A stretch of DNA of 47,584 nt, from positions 1 to 47,584 of the forward strand of contig JAPKEJ010000012.1 of NCBI GenBank assembly GCA_028822155.1. The letters are read 5' to 3'. Made by a program: the position numbers and the translations under genes. The DNA comes from Porticoccaceae bacterium. Its GTDB lineage: Bacteria; Pseudomonadota; Gammaproteobacteria; Pseudomonadales; Porticoccaceae. The notes under the pieces are model-generated. The model made no database searches and was not told where the DNA came from. It saw nothing but the letters and a program-made list of their open reading frames with translations. How positions within the stretch are numbered: position 1 is the stretch's first letter; every line of letters begins with the position of its first letter. Of the stretch, positions 1 through 9,855 are shown piece by piece.

Positions 1-1259
<1,259 letters not shown>

Positions 1260-1325
1260 TTCTGCCCCTATTTAGTATGTAATGTCGTTATAATGCGCCC
1301 CGAGAATAAAAGGATCGGCTAAACC

Positions 1326-3170
1326 ATGTTAAACAAGTTTCCTCTGTGGAAGAATATATTGATTCTTCTGGTAATCGCCTTTGGCTTTATCTACGCCACA
1401 CCTAACTTCTATGCCCCAGATGCTGCTATTCAGCTATCGGGTCAAAGTGGTGCAATGGTGATCGATGAGAGTGTGCTGAAAAAAATGGAAGGAGCACTCG
1501 AAGAAAGTGGCATTGACTACTTTAAAGGAGAAGCCAACGGTGAGAGTGCATTGGTTCGAATTAGGCCCAAAGCGCTGCAATTGCGTGCTAAAGAGGTAAT
1601 TCAAGCTGAAATGGGTGGGGAGTACATTGTTGCTCTTAATCTGGCGCCAACCACACCTGACTGGCTTAGCAGTTTGGGTGGTCAGCCAATGAAACTCGGC
1701 CTTGATCTCAGTGGTGGCGTGCATTTTTTACTTGAGGTTGATCTTGCTTCGGCTGTAGCGGTTCGGCTTGACGGTGATTTACAAGCGATCAAAACTACAC
1801 TACGTGAAGAACGTATTCGTTATCGTAGCTTTGAGCTTAAGGGAGATCAGATTATTGGTCAGTTTCGTGATGTTGAGCAGGTCCAAAAAGCGACGGCTCT
1901 AATTCGTAATAGCTACCGTGACCTTTTGCCCGAGACAACGCCGGGTCAAAACCCTCTGTCGTTGGTCTTAAACCTTAGCCTTGCAGCCACTAGTGTGATT
2001 GAAGATAGCGCTATCAAACAAAACCTTACATCACTGCGTAATCGAGTTAACGAATTGGGCGTATCTGAACCGCTAGTCTCGCGCCAAGGCAAAAATCGTA
2101 TTGTGGTTGAGCTTCCTGGTGTTCAGGATACGGCTGAAGCCAAGCGAATTATCGGTAAGACGGCTAACCTAGAATTTCGTTTTGAAGCTCAAGGTAAGAG
2201 TGGTGAGCGTTTTGAGTTCCGGACCCCCAGAGGACAAGGTCCTGATGCCGAGCTAGAAAGGCAAGCCATTATCACTGGTGAAAATGTCACCGATGCTCAA
2301 CCTAGCTTTGACCAAAATGGTCGTCCGCAAGTTAGTATCACGCTGGATGGGGATGGCGGTTGGCAAATGGGACATGCGACCCGTGACAATGTTGGGCGTC
2401 GTTTGGGTGTGCTATTTATTGAATACAAAACCAAGCTGGAAAAATCGATTGATGAGAATGGCGAATTGGTAATTACGCCCGTGCCTTTTGTTGAACAGCA
2501 CGTCATTAGCTTGGCAACAGTTCAATCTCAGCTCGGCAAGCAGTTTGTTATCACAGGTCTTGAACAACGAGAATCGTCTGAATTAGCCTTATTGTTGCGA
2601 GCCGGCGCTTTAGCTGCGCCGATGTATATCGTCGAAGAGCGCACTATTGGGCCCTCTTTAGGTGCAGATAATATCGAGCTTGGGGTGAAGTCAGTCACCG
2701 TTGGTATGGCAATGGTGCTGTTATTTATGGTGGTGGTGTATAGAGCTTTCGGTTTAGCGGCGAATGTGGCTCTGACAATGAATTTACTCTTGTTGGTGGC
2801 ATTTATGTCTCTCTTAGGAGCCACGCTAACGCTGCCAGGTATCGCAGGCATCGTGCTTACAGTGGGCATGGCGGTTGATGCTAATGTATTGATTTTCTCG
2901 CGCATTCGCGAAGAACGTAATAATGGTGCCACCGTTCAGGGCTCAATTAGTGCCGGTTATGACCGCGCTTTTGTGTCAATTTTAGATGCCAACATTACTA
3001 CACTAATTGTTGCCTTAATCCTGTTCTTGATTGGATCTGGTCCAGTGCAAGGATTTGCGGTGACCTTATCAATTGGTATCTTAACGTCGATGTTTACCTC
3101 GATTGTGATGACTCGCGGATTGGTTAATCTGGTGGTCGGTGGCCGCAAAATCGAAAAATTGTGGATTTAG
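1326..3170 (+). CDS. secD: Protein translocase subunit SecD
   Basis: SecD forms with SecF an RND-type inner-membrane complex that uses the proton gradient to complete protein export through SecYEG. The 614-residue protein has one N-terminal membrane helix (about 10-30), a large periplasmic region beginning with the P1 motif GLDLSGGVHFLLEVD near residue 125, and about five C-terminal helices (from about 455). The last part carries the conserved DANVLIFSRIREE segment. Only 66 bases separate it from tgt; yajC, which normally lies here, is absent. A -10-like TATAAT at 1289-1294 has no clear -35 partner, so a separate promoter is possible but weakly supported. secF follows after 10 bases. Confidence 0.97.
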   Translation: MLNKFPLWKNILILLVIAFGFIYATPNFYAPDAAIQLSGQSGAMVIDESVLKKMEGALEESGIDYFKGEANGESALVRIRPKALQLRAKEVIQAEMGGEYIVALNLAPTTPDWLSSLGGQPMKLGLDLSGGVHFLLEVDLASAVAVRLDGDLQAIKTTLREERIRYRSFELKGDQIIGQFRDVEQVQKATALIRNSYRDLLPETTPGQNPLSLVLNLSLAATSVIEDSAIKQNLTSLRNRVNELGVSEPLVSRQGKNRIVVELPGVQDTAEAKRIIGKTANLEFRFEAQGKSGERFEFRTPRGQGPDAELERQAIITGENVTDAQPSFDQNGRPQVSITLDGDGGWQMGHATRDNVGRRLGVLFIEYKTKLEKSIDENGELVITPVPFVEQHVISLATVQSQLGKQFVITGLEQRESSELALLLRAGALAAPMYIVEERTIGPSLGADNIELGVKSVTVGMAMVLLFMVVVYRAFGLAANVALTMNLLLLVAFMSLLGATLTLPGIAGIVLTVGMAVDANVLIFSRIREERNNGATVQGSISAGYDRAFVSILDANITTLIVALILFLIGSGPVQGFAVTLSIGILTSMFTSIVMTRGLVNLVVGGRKIEKLWI

Positions 3171-3180
3171 GGGAAAGATC

Positions 3181-4095
3181 ATGACTGAATTAAAAGTGTA
3201 CAACTTTATGGGCATACGCAAGTATGCGGTGGTCTTCTCAGCAATTTTATTGTCAGTGTCCGCGTGGTCTCTCTATACCCAAGGACTGGAGCTGGGTTTA
3301 GACTTTTCTGGAGGTACTCAAATAGAGGTGGGATACGAACAACCTGCCAATGTGAGTGAGTTAAGAGAAAAGCTAGCAACAGCAGGGTTTGATAGTCCTG
3401 TGGTGGTCCATTTCGGTTCTGAGACAGATGTATTGATCCGTCTACAGGGCGAGCCTGACCAAACGCTCGCAGAACAAATTGTTGAGGTCCTAAAGAGCGA
3501 TGGTCAACAAATTGAGCTGCGCAGAGTTGATTATGTTGGCCCCCAGATTGGTGAAGAATTACGTGAAGATGGTGGCCTTGGAATGCTAACTGCCTTGGCT
3601 GTGGTGATGCTGTATGTGGCAATTCGCTTCCAATTGAAATTTTCAGTGGCAGCGGTTCTTGCCCTAGTTCATGACGTTATCATTACGCTAGGAATTTTCT
3701 CTCTAGCGCGCTTTGAGTTTGACCTGACGGTATTGGCAGCGGTGTTGGCTGTAGTGGGGTACTCTCTTAATGACACCATTGTAGTGTCGGATCGAATTCG
3801 AGAGAATTTCCGTAAAATCCGAAAAGCGACAGCGATCGAGGTCATTAATGAATCTCTATCTCAGACACTTTGGCGAACCATTAATACCTCTGTGACCACT
3901 TTATTGGTTTTGTTGGCACTGTTTTTTATAGGTGGCGAGTTGATTCATAATTTCGCCATTGCGCTAATGATTGGTGTAGGTGTTGGAACTTACTCGTCAA
4001 TGTATGTGGCAGCAACGGTAATGTTGGCATTAAATGTGGACCGCGAAGATCTTCTTGAGCATGTTGAAGGTGAACTTGTGGACGATCTTCCTTAG
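3181..4095 (+). CDS. secF: Protein translocase subunit SecF
   Basis: SecF is the partner of SecD in the proton-driven export complex. From the ATG at 3181, which follows a GGGGAAAG ribosome site, the protein is 304 residues. An upstream in-frame start at 3139 lies inside secD and is rejected. Visible signatures are GLDFSGGTQIEVGY after the first membrane helix and LNDTIVVSDRIREN between later helices, with six predicted membrane segments in all. It is the last gene of the queA-tgt-secDF operon; a hairpin with a T-run lies 20 bases after the stop. Confidence 0.97.
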   Translation: MTELKVYNFMGIRKYAVVFSAILLSVSAWSLYTQGLELGLDFSGGTQIEVGYEQPANVSELREKLATAGFDSPVVVHFGSETDVLIRLQGEPDQTLAEQIVEVLKSDGQQIELRRVDYVGPQIGEELREDGGLGMLTALAVVMLYVAIRFQLKFSVAAVLALVHDVIITLGIFSLARFEFDLTVLAAVLAVVGYSLNDTIVVSDRIRENFRKIRKATAIEVINESLSQTLWRTINTSVTTLLVLLALFFIGGELIHNFAIALMIGVGVGTYSSMYVAATVMLALNVDREDLLEHVEGELVDDLP

Positions 4096-4116
4096 GACAC
4101 TAAAATAAGAATATCC

Positions 4117-4151
4117 AAGGCTCTCACATTTATGTTGAGGGCCTTTTTTTT
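4117..4151 (+). terminator. Rho-independent terminator after secF
   Basis: A 10-bp stem (AAGGCTCTCA at 4117-4126 with TGAGGGCCTT at 4136-4145, one G-T pair) encloses a 9-base loop and is followed by a run of eight T. It ends the secDF transcript. The opposite-strand gene stops at 4130, so its last codons overlap the hairpin. Confidence 0.8.
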
Positions 4152-4576
4152 ATAAAGTTCTGCAAATAATCAAAAATTTCTTGAGGATGGCTATCTCTCG
4201 CTGTTCTCCATCGATCGTTGGTCTCAATATTAATGGGTTCGCCATTCAGATCCAAAATAAAAACCCGTGGCACGCCCTCTTGAGAGGGTAGGCCAAAGCG
4301 TTCAATTAGACCCATGTTGATGTCATAGTCGCCCAGGTCCACTCGCATGATTGCGTAGTGGTTGACTATGAAATCTGCAACCGACGGCAACTGCATAACT
4401 GCCTCTAGACATTGAGCATCAGGACACCAGTTGGCTCCAAAAATAACTAAGGGCTGTTTTACTTTGGCAAGAGTGCCGTCGATAAAGGTGTTTAGTTGAT
4501 CGGCACTAATCACCTTGCCATTAAAGGGCTGGGGCATCGGAGATATTAGTTGATCTACGGAGGTCAATTGGATCAT
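4130..4576 (-). CDS. Thioredoxin-fold protein with an atypical CX4C active site
   Basis: This 148-residue protein has no signal peptide, so it is probably cytoplasmic. The core looks like thioredoxin: a strand QPLVIFGANW leading into CPDAQC (Cys51 to Cys56), then a probable cis-proline segment EGVPRVFILD near residue 110. The canonical active site is CXXC; here the residue where the second Cys is expected is Ala, with another Cys two positions later. It is therefore either a divergent redox protein or one using a single Cys. It converges on secF and its 3' end overlaps the secF terminator. I cannot assign a substrate. Family assignment is fairly sure, function is not. Confidence 0.75.
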   Translation of the reverse strand: MIQLTSVDQLISPMPQPFNGKVISADQLNTFIDGTLAKVKQPLVIFGANWCPDAQCLEAVMQLPSVADFIVNHYAIMRVDLGDYDINMGLIERFGLPSQEGVPRVFILDLNGEPINIETNDRWRTARDSHPQEIFDYLQNFIKKRPST

Positions 4577-4739
4577 TAATTGTAGATTCCTTGTATGTTG
4601 ACTGCCACTGACTGCATAAGTATTCCCTAATTATATCGTTATAGAATCACTATGGCTTTGAATCCAATGGCGCCTCTACTTTCCTAAGCCCAATACTGTT
4701 GCCAATAGGTAGATCATCAAGATAGTCTTTAGATAAATC

Positions 4740-5624
4740 TTATTCCCACCAAGGATAAAACGGAGGCATGTCGGTGGAAGCCTTTTCACTAAAATCAGGT
4801 GCGCGCTTTTCTAGAAAAGCATTTATGCCTTCTTTGCCACTTGTCTGGCTGGCATAGAACACCGCTAGAGAGTCAACCTGATGGGCTTTTATTGGATGAT
4901 CTTGAGCTGAATTCCGATAAATCATTTGCCGCGTTAGAGCCATTGAAACCTGACTGAAATTAACCATTCTAGCGGCCAATGTATAGGCTTCGTCCAGTAG
5001 TTTTTCAGGCGCATAAACTGCTTTTACAAAACGCTCCTTCAATAGAGTTTCGGCTGTTAAAATTTCCGCGGTATAGCACCATTCCAGCGCTGTTTGTAGA
5101 CCCACTAAGCGAGGTAAAAACCAACTTGAGCATGCTTCTGGGGTGATACCAATCTTATTGAAGACAAAACCCACCTTGGCCTTCTCTGAGGCAAGGCGAA
5201 TATCCATGGCACAGGCCATGGTAGCGCCAATGCCTACTGCCGCACCGTTGATGGCGCCAATAATAGGCTTTTTGCAGTCGTACATGGCCAATACTACGAG
5301 GCCACCTGAGTCACGAACACCATTTTTGATCTCGTCCTGATCAGAGCGTTCGCGCATATCCTCCAAGGTGGGTTGCAGATGTTCACTTAATCCGAAGGCG
5401 TTATCTGATGCTGCATTGAGATCCATCCCTGCGCAAAATGCACGACCTGAGCCGGTGACAACAATCGCCCCCACCTGGTCGTCATCACTAGCGTGGTTAA
5501 AGGCATCTATAAGCTCATAACTCATTTCGATGGTGAATGCATTTAGATGCTCGGGACGTGAAAGCGTCAGGGTTAAAATGGAATTTTTAATAGTGCATGT
5601 GATTGTTTTGTACGCCATCGTCAT
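4740..5624 (-). CDS. Enoyl-CoA hydratase/isomerase (crotonase) family protein
   Basis: Crotonase-fold enzymes act on acyl-CoA thioesters, often in fatty-acid or amino-acid breakdown. The 294-residue length fits. The oxyanion-hole segment SGRAFCAGMDL (residues 59-69) and the second block INGAAVGIGATMACAMDI (125-142) are clear. In hydratases two glutamates act on water. One is present (Glu163 in ITPEACSSW), but the position of the other reads Thr135. That suggests isomerase or other crotonase chemistry rather than plain hydration. Two close ATG starts exist (5624 and 5618) and I keep the first. It diverges from the aminotransferase gene across 213 bases that hold a small palindrome. Confidence 0.88.
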   Translation of the reverse strand: MTMAYKTITCTIKNSILTLTLSRPEHLNAFTIEMSYELIDAFNHASDDDQVGAIVVTGSGRAFCAGMDLNAASDNAFGLSEHLQPTLEDMRERSDQDEIKNGVRDSGGLVVLAMYDCKKPIIGAINGAAVGIGATMACAMDIRLASEKAKVGFVFNKIGITPEACSSWFLPRLVGLQTALEWCYTAEILTAETLLKERFVKAVYAPEKLLDEAYTLAARMVNFSQVSMALTRQMIYRNSAQDHPIKAHQVDSLAVFYASQTSGKEGINAFLEKRAPDFSEKASTDMPPFYPWWE

Positions 5625-5680
5625 CTCTTATTGTTAATTTTATTTGGTCAAAGTATAACTTGTATAAGTATTGTTTTTAA

Positions 5681-5694
5681 GCTGTATTTACAGC
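5681..5694. promoter_or_regulatory. Small palindrome between crotonase and aminotransferase genes
   Basis: GCTGTA-TT-TACAGC is a perfect inverted repeat of 6-bp arms in the divergent intergenic region. A TATAAT hexamer at 5752-5757 could be the -10 of the aminotransferase promoter, although I see no good -35. The palindrome could be an operator; there is no direct evidence. Confidence 0.3.
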
Positions 5695-5837
5695 GAACCT
5701 AAGTGATCTATCTATACTGTCAAGGGTATGCCTGACGCTGTTAATCTAGCTTATAATGCCAGCAATTGATAAACATGCCATCGGTGTTACCGCCAATGAG
5801 TAGTCAGGCAATCAACCTTAGACTAAGGGAATTATTT

Positions 5838-7196
5838 ATGTCGACCAGCCATAAGAAAAACGATGAGTTTTACCATAATGCAGGGGTAACACCAAAACAG
5901 TTTGATGCACATTGGATGCCGTTTAGTGGTAATCGCGAGTTTAAACAAAACCCTCGTATGATCGTGGCTGCTAATGGAGCCTATCTTACAGCGGCTGACG
6001 GCCGTAAAATATTTGACGGTTTGTCAGGGCTCTGGACTACGGGACTTGGGCATTGCCGTCCTGAGATTGTGAAAGCGATCAGTGAGCAAGCTGGGACATT
6101 AGATTTTTTCTCAGGATTCCAATATGGCCATCCAAAATCCTTTCAATTAGCGGAACGTATCTGCCAATTTATGCCGGCAGAATTAAATCGGGTATTTTTT
6201 ACAGGCTCAGGATCAGAAAGTGTCGATACCTCGCTAAAAATGGCTCGGGCTTACTGGCGTAAAAAAGGTTTGGCTTCAAAAACTCGACTGATTGGCCGTG
6301 CCAAGGGTTACCACGGCGTTAATTTTGGGGGGATAAGTGTCGGTGGAATTGTTGGTAATCGAGCGACCTTTGGGCAAACTCTTGAGTCTGATCATTTAGC
6401 TCATACCATGCTTCCAGAAAATACATTTACCCGCGGCATGCCAAAAACTGGAGCTCATCTTGCTGACGAACTTCTTGACCTAGTTGCTCTTCATGATGCC
6501 AGTAATATTGCGGCAGTTATTGTTGAACCAATGGCCGGCTCTGCGGGTGTTATTCCTCCGCCTGCAGGTTATTTGAAGCGCCTGCGAGAAATTTGTGACC
6601 AACATCAAATATTACTTATTTTTGATGAAGTGATTACCGCTTTTGGCCGAGTTGGAGCCGCTACGGGTGCGGAAGCATATGGCGTGGTGCCAGATATACT
6701 TAATGTGGCAAAACAGCTAACCAATGGCGCTGTGCCGATGGGTGCTGTGATTGCCAAACAAGAAATTTATGATACGTTCATGGATGGAGGCGGGCCAGAG
6801 TATATGATTGAGTTTCCTCATGGTTACACTTACTCAGGCCACCCTCTTGCCTGTGCTGCTGGCTTGGCCTCATTGGATCTATTAGAAAGAGAAAGTAGTT
6901 TTGATCAAGTAAAGGCTATGGCTCCTATCTTGGAAGCAGCGGTGCATAGTCTTCGCAACGCAAAACATGTAGTTGATATTCGCAATTACGGTGCAGCGGC
7001 GGGGATAACTCTGGCATCGCTCCCTGGAGAGCCAGCCAAAAGACCTTTTGAGGCTGCCATGAAGTGTTGGGAAAAGGGGTTTTACGTACGTTACGGCGGC
7101 GACACATTGCAATTAGGCTTGCCATTTGCCACCTCAGCCCATGAAATTGACCTATTGGTCAATGCTATGGGAGAGGCTATAAACGAGACGGATTAA
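5838..7196 (+). CDS. Omega-amino acid (beta-alanine):pyruvate aminotransferase
   Basis: This class III PLP aminotransferase moves the terminal amino group of beta-alanine or another omega-amine to pyruvate. I start at 5838 (452 residues) because AAGGGA lies 7 bases upstream and the family begins here; an open frame extends back to 5766. Long stretches match the Pseudomonas omega-amino acid:pyruvate enzyme: FDAHWMPF, DGRKIFDGLSGLWTTGLGH, the PLP-binding FDEVITAFGR (Asp263), and the Schiff-base lysine in NVAKQLTNGAVPMGAVI (Lys292). It stands alone between two minus-strand genes. Given the amine-oxidising genes further along, a role in removing omega-amino products is plausible but not shown. 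Confidence 0.93.
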   Translation: MSTSHKKNDEFYHNAGVTPKQFDAHWMPFSGNREFKQNPRMIVAANGAYLTAADGRKIFDGLSGLWTTGLGHCRPEIVKAISEQAGTLDFFSGFQYGHPKSFQLAERICQFMPAELNRVFFTGSGSESVDTSLKMARAYWRKKGLASKTRLIGRAKGYHGVNFGGISVGGIVGNRATFGQTLESDHLAHTMLPENTFTRGMPKTGAHLADELLDLVALHDASNIAAVIVEPMAGSAGVIPPPAGYLKRLREICDQHQILLIFDEVITAFGRVGAATGAEAYGVVPDILNVAKQLTNGAVPMGAVIAKQEIYDTFMDGGGPEYMIEFPHGYTYSGHPLACAAGLASLDLLERESSFDQVKAMAPILEAAVHSLRNAKHVVDIRNYGAAAGITLASLPGEPAKRPFEAAMKCWEKGFYVRYGGDTLQLGLPFATSAHEIDLLVNAMGEAINETD

Positions 7197-7237
7197 AGGG
7201 GGCTCTGGTTAGGCCTTCTATAAAGCCCTTTACTTTG

Positions 7238-7675
7238 TTACTCAGATTCTGTGGTTGAGTCGGCGCCGTCACCCTCGGTCTCTTCTGAATTTTCTGCTTT
7301 CCAGTTGTAAATTTTCTTAATAAAGCAGCGTTCTGTTCCTGAGAAGCCGTCGCTGACAATAATTTCATCACCACGACCTAAGCATGAGGATCCTCGAGTT
7401 CTTGTTGCGATACTGTTCATTCCTTTGGATATATCGCAGGTACCCGATAATTCTAATTTGTATTCGTCTCTCACACCTTTGGTCAAAATTACCGAGTGTC
7501 GTTCACCCTTAAATTCCTTCCAACCATTAATCGAACTGGCAAAACAGATTTGCCTAACTTCTTCACCTTGCCTTGAGTTTGGCAGGGTAGGTTGAGGGTC
7601 TACCTCCGTGACGGTTGTTTGTGTGCAACCAATAACAGCCAGAGCTGTAAAAAAAACGCTAAAATTTCTTATCAT
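7238..7675 (-). CDS. Small lipoprotein, DUF6491-like
   Basis: A 145-residue protein with a lipoprotein signal peptide ending in AVIGC (Cys17). The mature part carries four cysteines spaced as in the DUF6491 group: CFASSINGWKEF near residue 43, a GTCDIS segment, a SSCLGRGDEI segment and a late RCFIKKI, which would allow two disulfides. That family is uncharacterised and I base the assignment on pattern memory. The C-terminal 20 residues are acidic and Ser/Thr/Glu-rich. It converges on the aminotransferase gene (41 bases between the stops). Function unknown. Confidence 0.72.
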   Translation of the reverse strand: MIRNFSVFFTALAVIGCTQTTVTEVDPQPTLPNSRQGEEVRQICFASSINGWKEFKGERHSVILTKGVRDEYKLELSGTCDISKGMNSIATRTRGSSCLGRGDEIIVSDGFSGTERCFIKKIYNWKAENSEETEGDGADSTTESE

Positions 7676-7873
7676 TTTAAGTCTCCTACGTTTTGTTAAT
7701 AGGCGCTATTTGACGTTGTGTACTGCCTTTTATATTTCAAACGTATTAAGGTTATATTCGTTTACAAAAATACATTTTTTGAATTCAAATAGGCACTCTA
7801 CGTATATCAGCAAACTTCATTATTTAAGCAGAAAAATAAGCCTCCAAATGGGAACCAAATCACTCTTTACAAC

Positions 7874-8353
7874 CTAAATGAGGTGTCCGAGGGGTAATTC
7901 TGTTTTATAGCAAACGGGTTTTAGTGAAAAACTACTTTTGACATGACTAATGCCCTTTAGCTGAGTAAGGCGTTGGTCAAGAAATTCCTGATAGCGTTGC
8001 AGGTCGGGTGTGATGACCCTAATCAGATAATCAAACTCGCCCGTCATAAGATAACACTCCATCACCTCAGGCCAAGACTTTACCTGGTTGGCAAAACCAT
8101 CTAGTTCTTTCTTAACATGATGGTCGAGCGTAACCTGAATGAACACGGTAACTGGAAGCCCAGCTTTGTTTGGGTCGAGCAAAGTGACCCTTTTAGTGAT
8201 GTAGCCTTTTTCTTCGAGATTCTTAACCCGTCGCGAGCAAGGTGATGGTGAAAGAAATACTCTTTCCGCGAGTTCAATGTTTGGAATGGCGGCATTGCCT
8301 TGCAGTATGGATAGGATTTTCCAATCCGTTGCATCTAAAGTATCTTGCGCCAT
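7874..8353 (-). CDS. bkdR: Lrp/AsnC-family regulator, probably of the branched-chain 2-oxoacid dehydrogenase operon
   Basis: A 159-residue Lrp/AsnC protein. The N-terminal helix-turn-helix spans about residues 8-60 (LDATDWKILSILQGN; LSPSPCSRRVKNLEEKGYI). The C-terminal ligand-binding RAM domain covers about 70-150 (VTVFIQVTLDHH; CYLMTGEFDYLIRVITPDL). It is transcribed divergently from the E1-E2 genes, exactly as bkdR is in Pseudomonas, where the Lrp-like BkdR activates bkd in response to branched-chain amino acids. The symbol is assigned by this context. The 286 bases between the two genes are AT-rich, in keeping with Lrp-type binding. Confidence 0.86.
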   Translation of the reverse strand: MAQDTLDATDWKILSILQGNAAIPNIELAERVFLSPSPCSRRVKNLEEKGYITKRVTLLDPNKAGLPVTVFIQVTLDHHVKKELDGFANQVKSWPEVMECYLMTGEFDYLIRVITPDLQRYQEFLDQRLTQLKGISHVKSSFSLKPVCYKTELPLGHLI

Positions 8354-8639
8354 GCTCGTGTTACTCCTTACTTTCTCATCGGTGTGATTGGGCTAAACCT
8401 AATACTTAATTATTTAACACCAAAAATATATTAAAGGCTAATCAGCGATGCTAATTAGAGACTTATAAATTTATTTGTCGGCGTTTACGCAATTATTGTC
8501 TACTCAAACCTATTATCACGCAATAAGTAATATTATAACGCTGGATTTTACTCCATCTTTGGCAGGATTTTCCGTCACTCTCCATGCTAATTTAGGTACT
8601 TATAAAGACAATTAAAATAGCGTCCAGAGGGATAGTGTT
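8354..8639. promoter_or_regulatory. Divergent control region bkdR/bkdA1
   Basis: This 286-base AT-rich region separates the regulator from the operon. It holds a 10-bp palindrome ATAAATTTAT (8465-8474) and three GCTAAT repeats, two of them close together around 8440-8456. These are the kind of loose AT-rich sites that Lrp-family proteins bind. Exact promoters could not be fixed by eye. Confidence 0.4.
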
Positions 8640-9845
8640 ATGGCTAAATTTGATAGGACTATAGGCACTCTTAGGTTTACTGAAGCAACGGATTTGTCGA
8701 TCCCCACCCTGTCAATCTTAGACTCTGAGGGTAAGCTAAGAAAAGACGCTCAAGCACCCGCAATAGATAAAGAGACCGCCCTAAAAATATATCGTGACAT
8801 GACTTATATTCGTGTTCTTGATGAGCGAATGCTGGCAGCTCAGCGGCAAGGGCGACTTAGCTTTTATCTGACCTGCACTGGCGAAGAAGCGGCTGTAGTA
8901 GGTTCTATCGCTGGTTTTGCTGACCGAGATATGGTGATGGCCCAGTATCGGGAGCAGGCTGCATTGCGCTACCGTGGTTTCACTTCTGAACAGTTTATGA
9001 ATCAAATGTTGAGTAATGACCTTGATTTAGGGAAGGGTCGTCAGATGCCAGTTCATTATGGAAGCAGAGAACTCAATTATATGACCATAAGCTCAACGTT
9101 GGCGACGCAAATTCCGCAGGCTGCTGGCTATGCCTATGGCCAAAAATTGTCGGGTAATGATGCCTGTACAGTTTGCTATTTTGGCGATGGCGCTGCCTCT
9201 GAGGGAGACTTTCATGCAGGCCTAAATATGGCTGCAGTGCTTAATTGCCCCGTGGTATTTGTGGTACGTAATAATGGCTACGCTATTTCTACTCCAATTT
9301 CGGAACAGTTTGCGGGTGATGGTATTGCTCCTCGAGGTGTGGGTTATGGTATTAAAACTATTCGGGTTGATGGCAACGATATCTTGGCAGTCTATGCTGC
9401 GAGTGTAGCCGCACGGAAATTAGCTATCGATGGTAGCGCCCCAGTAATGATAGAAACGATGAGTTATCGTCTTGGTGCACATTCCACATCAGATGACCCA
9501 ACAAGCTATCGAAATGCAGAAGAAGAGCAGCTGTGGGCGGAAAAAGATCCTATTTCACGTATGAGAAAATGGCTATTAGGTAAAGGTTGGTGGAGCGATC
9601 AGCAGGAGCACCAGTTAAAAGATAACTATAAGAAAGAAATTCTGGATGCTTTGAAATCACAAGAAAAGCGTCCCACACCGTCTCTTAATGATTTGATATC
9701 AGATGTCTATCAAACGCCACCACAGCATTTACAACAGCAGTACGCCGAATTACAACAGCATATCGACAAGTACCCTGATCATTATTTAGCTAATCCAGCT
9801 AAGGCCAATGGCACTTATCTGTCAGCCTCAGTACAGCTTCCTTAG
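8640..9845 (+). CDS. bkdA1: Branched-chain 2-oxoacid dehydrogenase, E1 component alpha subunit
   Basis: With the beta subunit this thiamine-diphosphate enzyme decarboxylates the 2-oxoacids derived from valine, leucine and isoleucine and passes the acyl group to the E2 lipoyl arm. The 401-residue protein shows the TPP/Mg motif [13 protein letters not shown] (from residue 182) ending in NNGYAIST (211-218), and the loop [16 protein letters not shown] typical of E1 alpha. The N-terminal extension of about 50 residues resembles that of Pseudomonas BkdA1. It is first in the operon, 10 bases before bkdA2. The pyruvate-dehydrogenase alternative is less likely because of the adjacent Lrp-type gene. 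Confidence 0.94.
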   Translation: MAKFDRTIGTLRFTEATDLSIPTLSILDSEGKLRKDAQAPAIDKETALKIYRDMTYIRVLDERMLAAQRQGRLSFYLTCTGEEAAVVGSIAGFADRDMVMAQYREQAALRYRGFTSEQFMNQMLSNDLDLGKGRQMPVHYGSRELNYMTISSTLATQIPQAAGYAYGQKLSGNDACTVCYFGDGAASEGDFHAGLNMAAVLNCPVVFVVRNNGYAISTPISEQFAGDGIAPRGVGYGIKTIRVDGNDILAVYAASVAARKLAIDGSAPVMIETMSYRLGAHSTSDDPTSYRNAEEEQLWAEKDPISRMRKWLLGKGWWSDQQEHQLKDNYKKEILDALKSQEKRPTPSLNDLISDVYQTPPQHLQQQYAELQQHIDKYPDHYLANPAKANGTYLSASVQLP

Positions 9846-9855
9846 GGCAACAATC

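Noticed and set aside
2528-2932. A 134-codon - strand frame
   Set aside because: Shadow of secD membrane-helix codons.
7197-7237. Possible terminator between aminotransferase and lipoprotein genes
   Set aside because: GGGGGCT and AGCCC pair only with bulges and no T-run follows; too weak.
7608-7877. An 89-codon + strand frame over the start of the lipoprotein gene
   Set aside because: Opposite-strand shadow: overlaps the signal-peptide coding region of the DUF6491-like gene and AT-rich intergenic DNA, and has no ribosome site.
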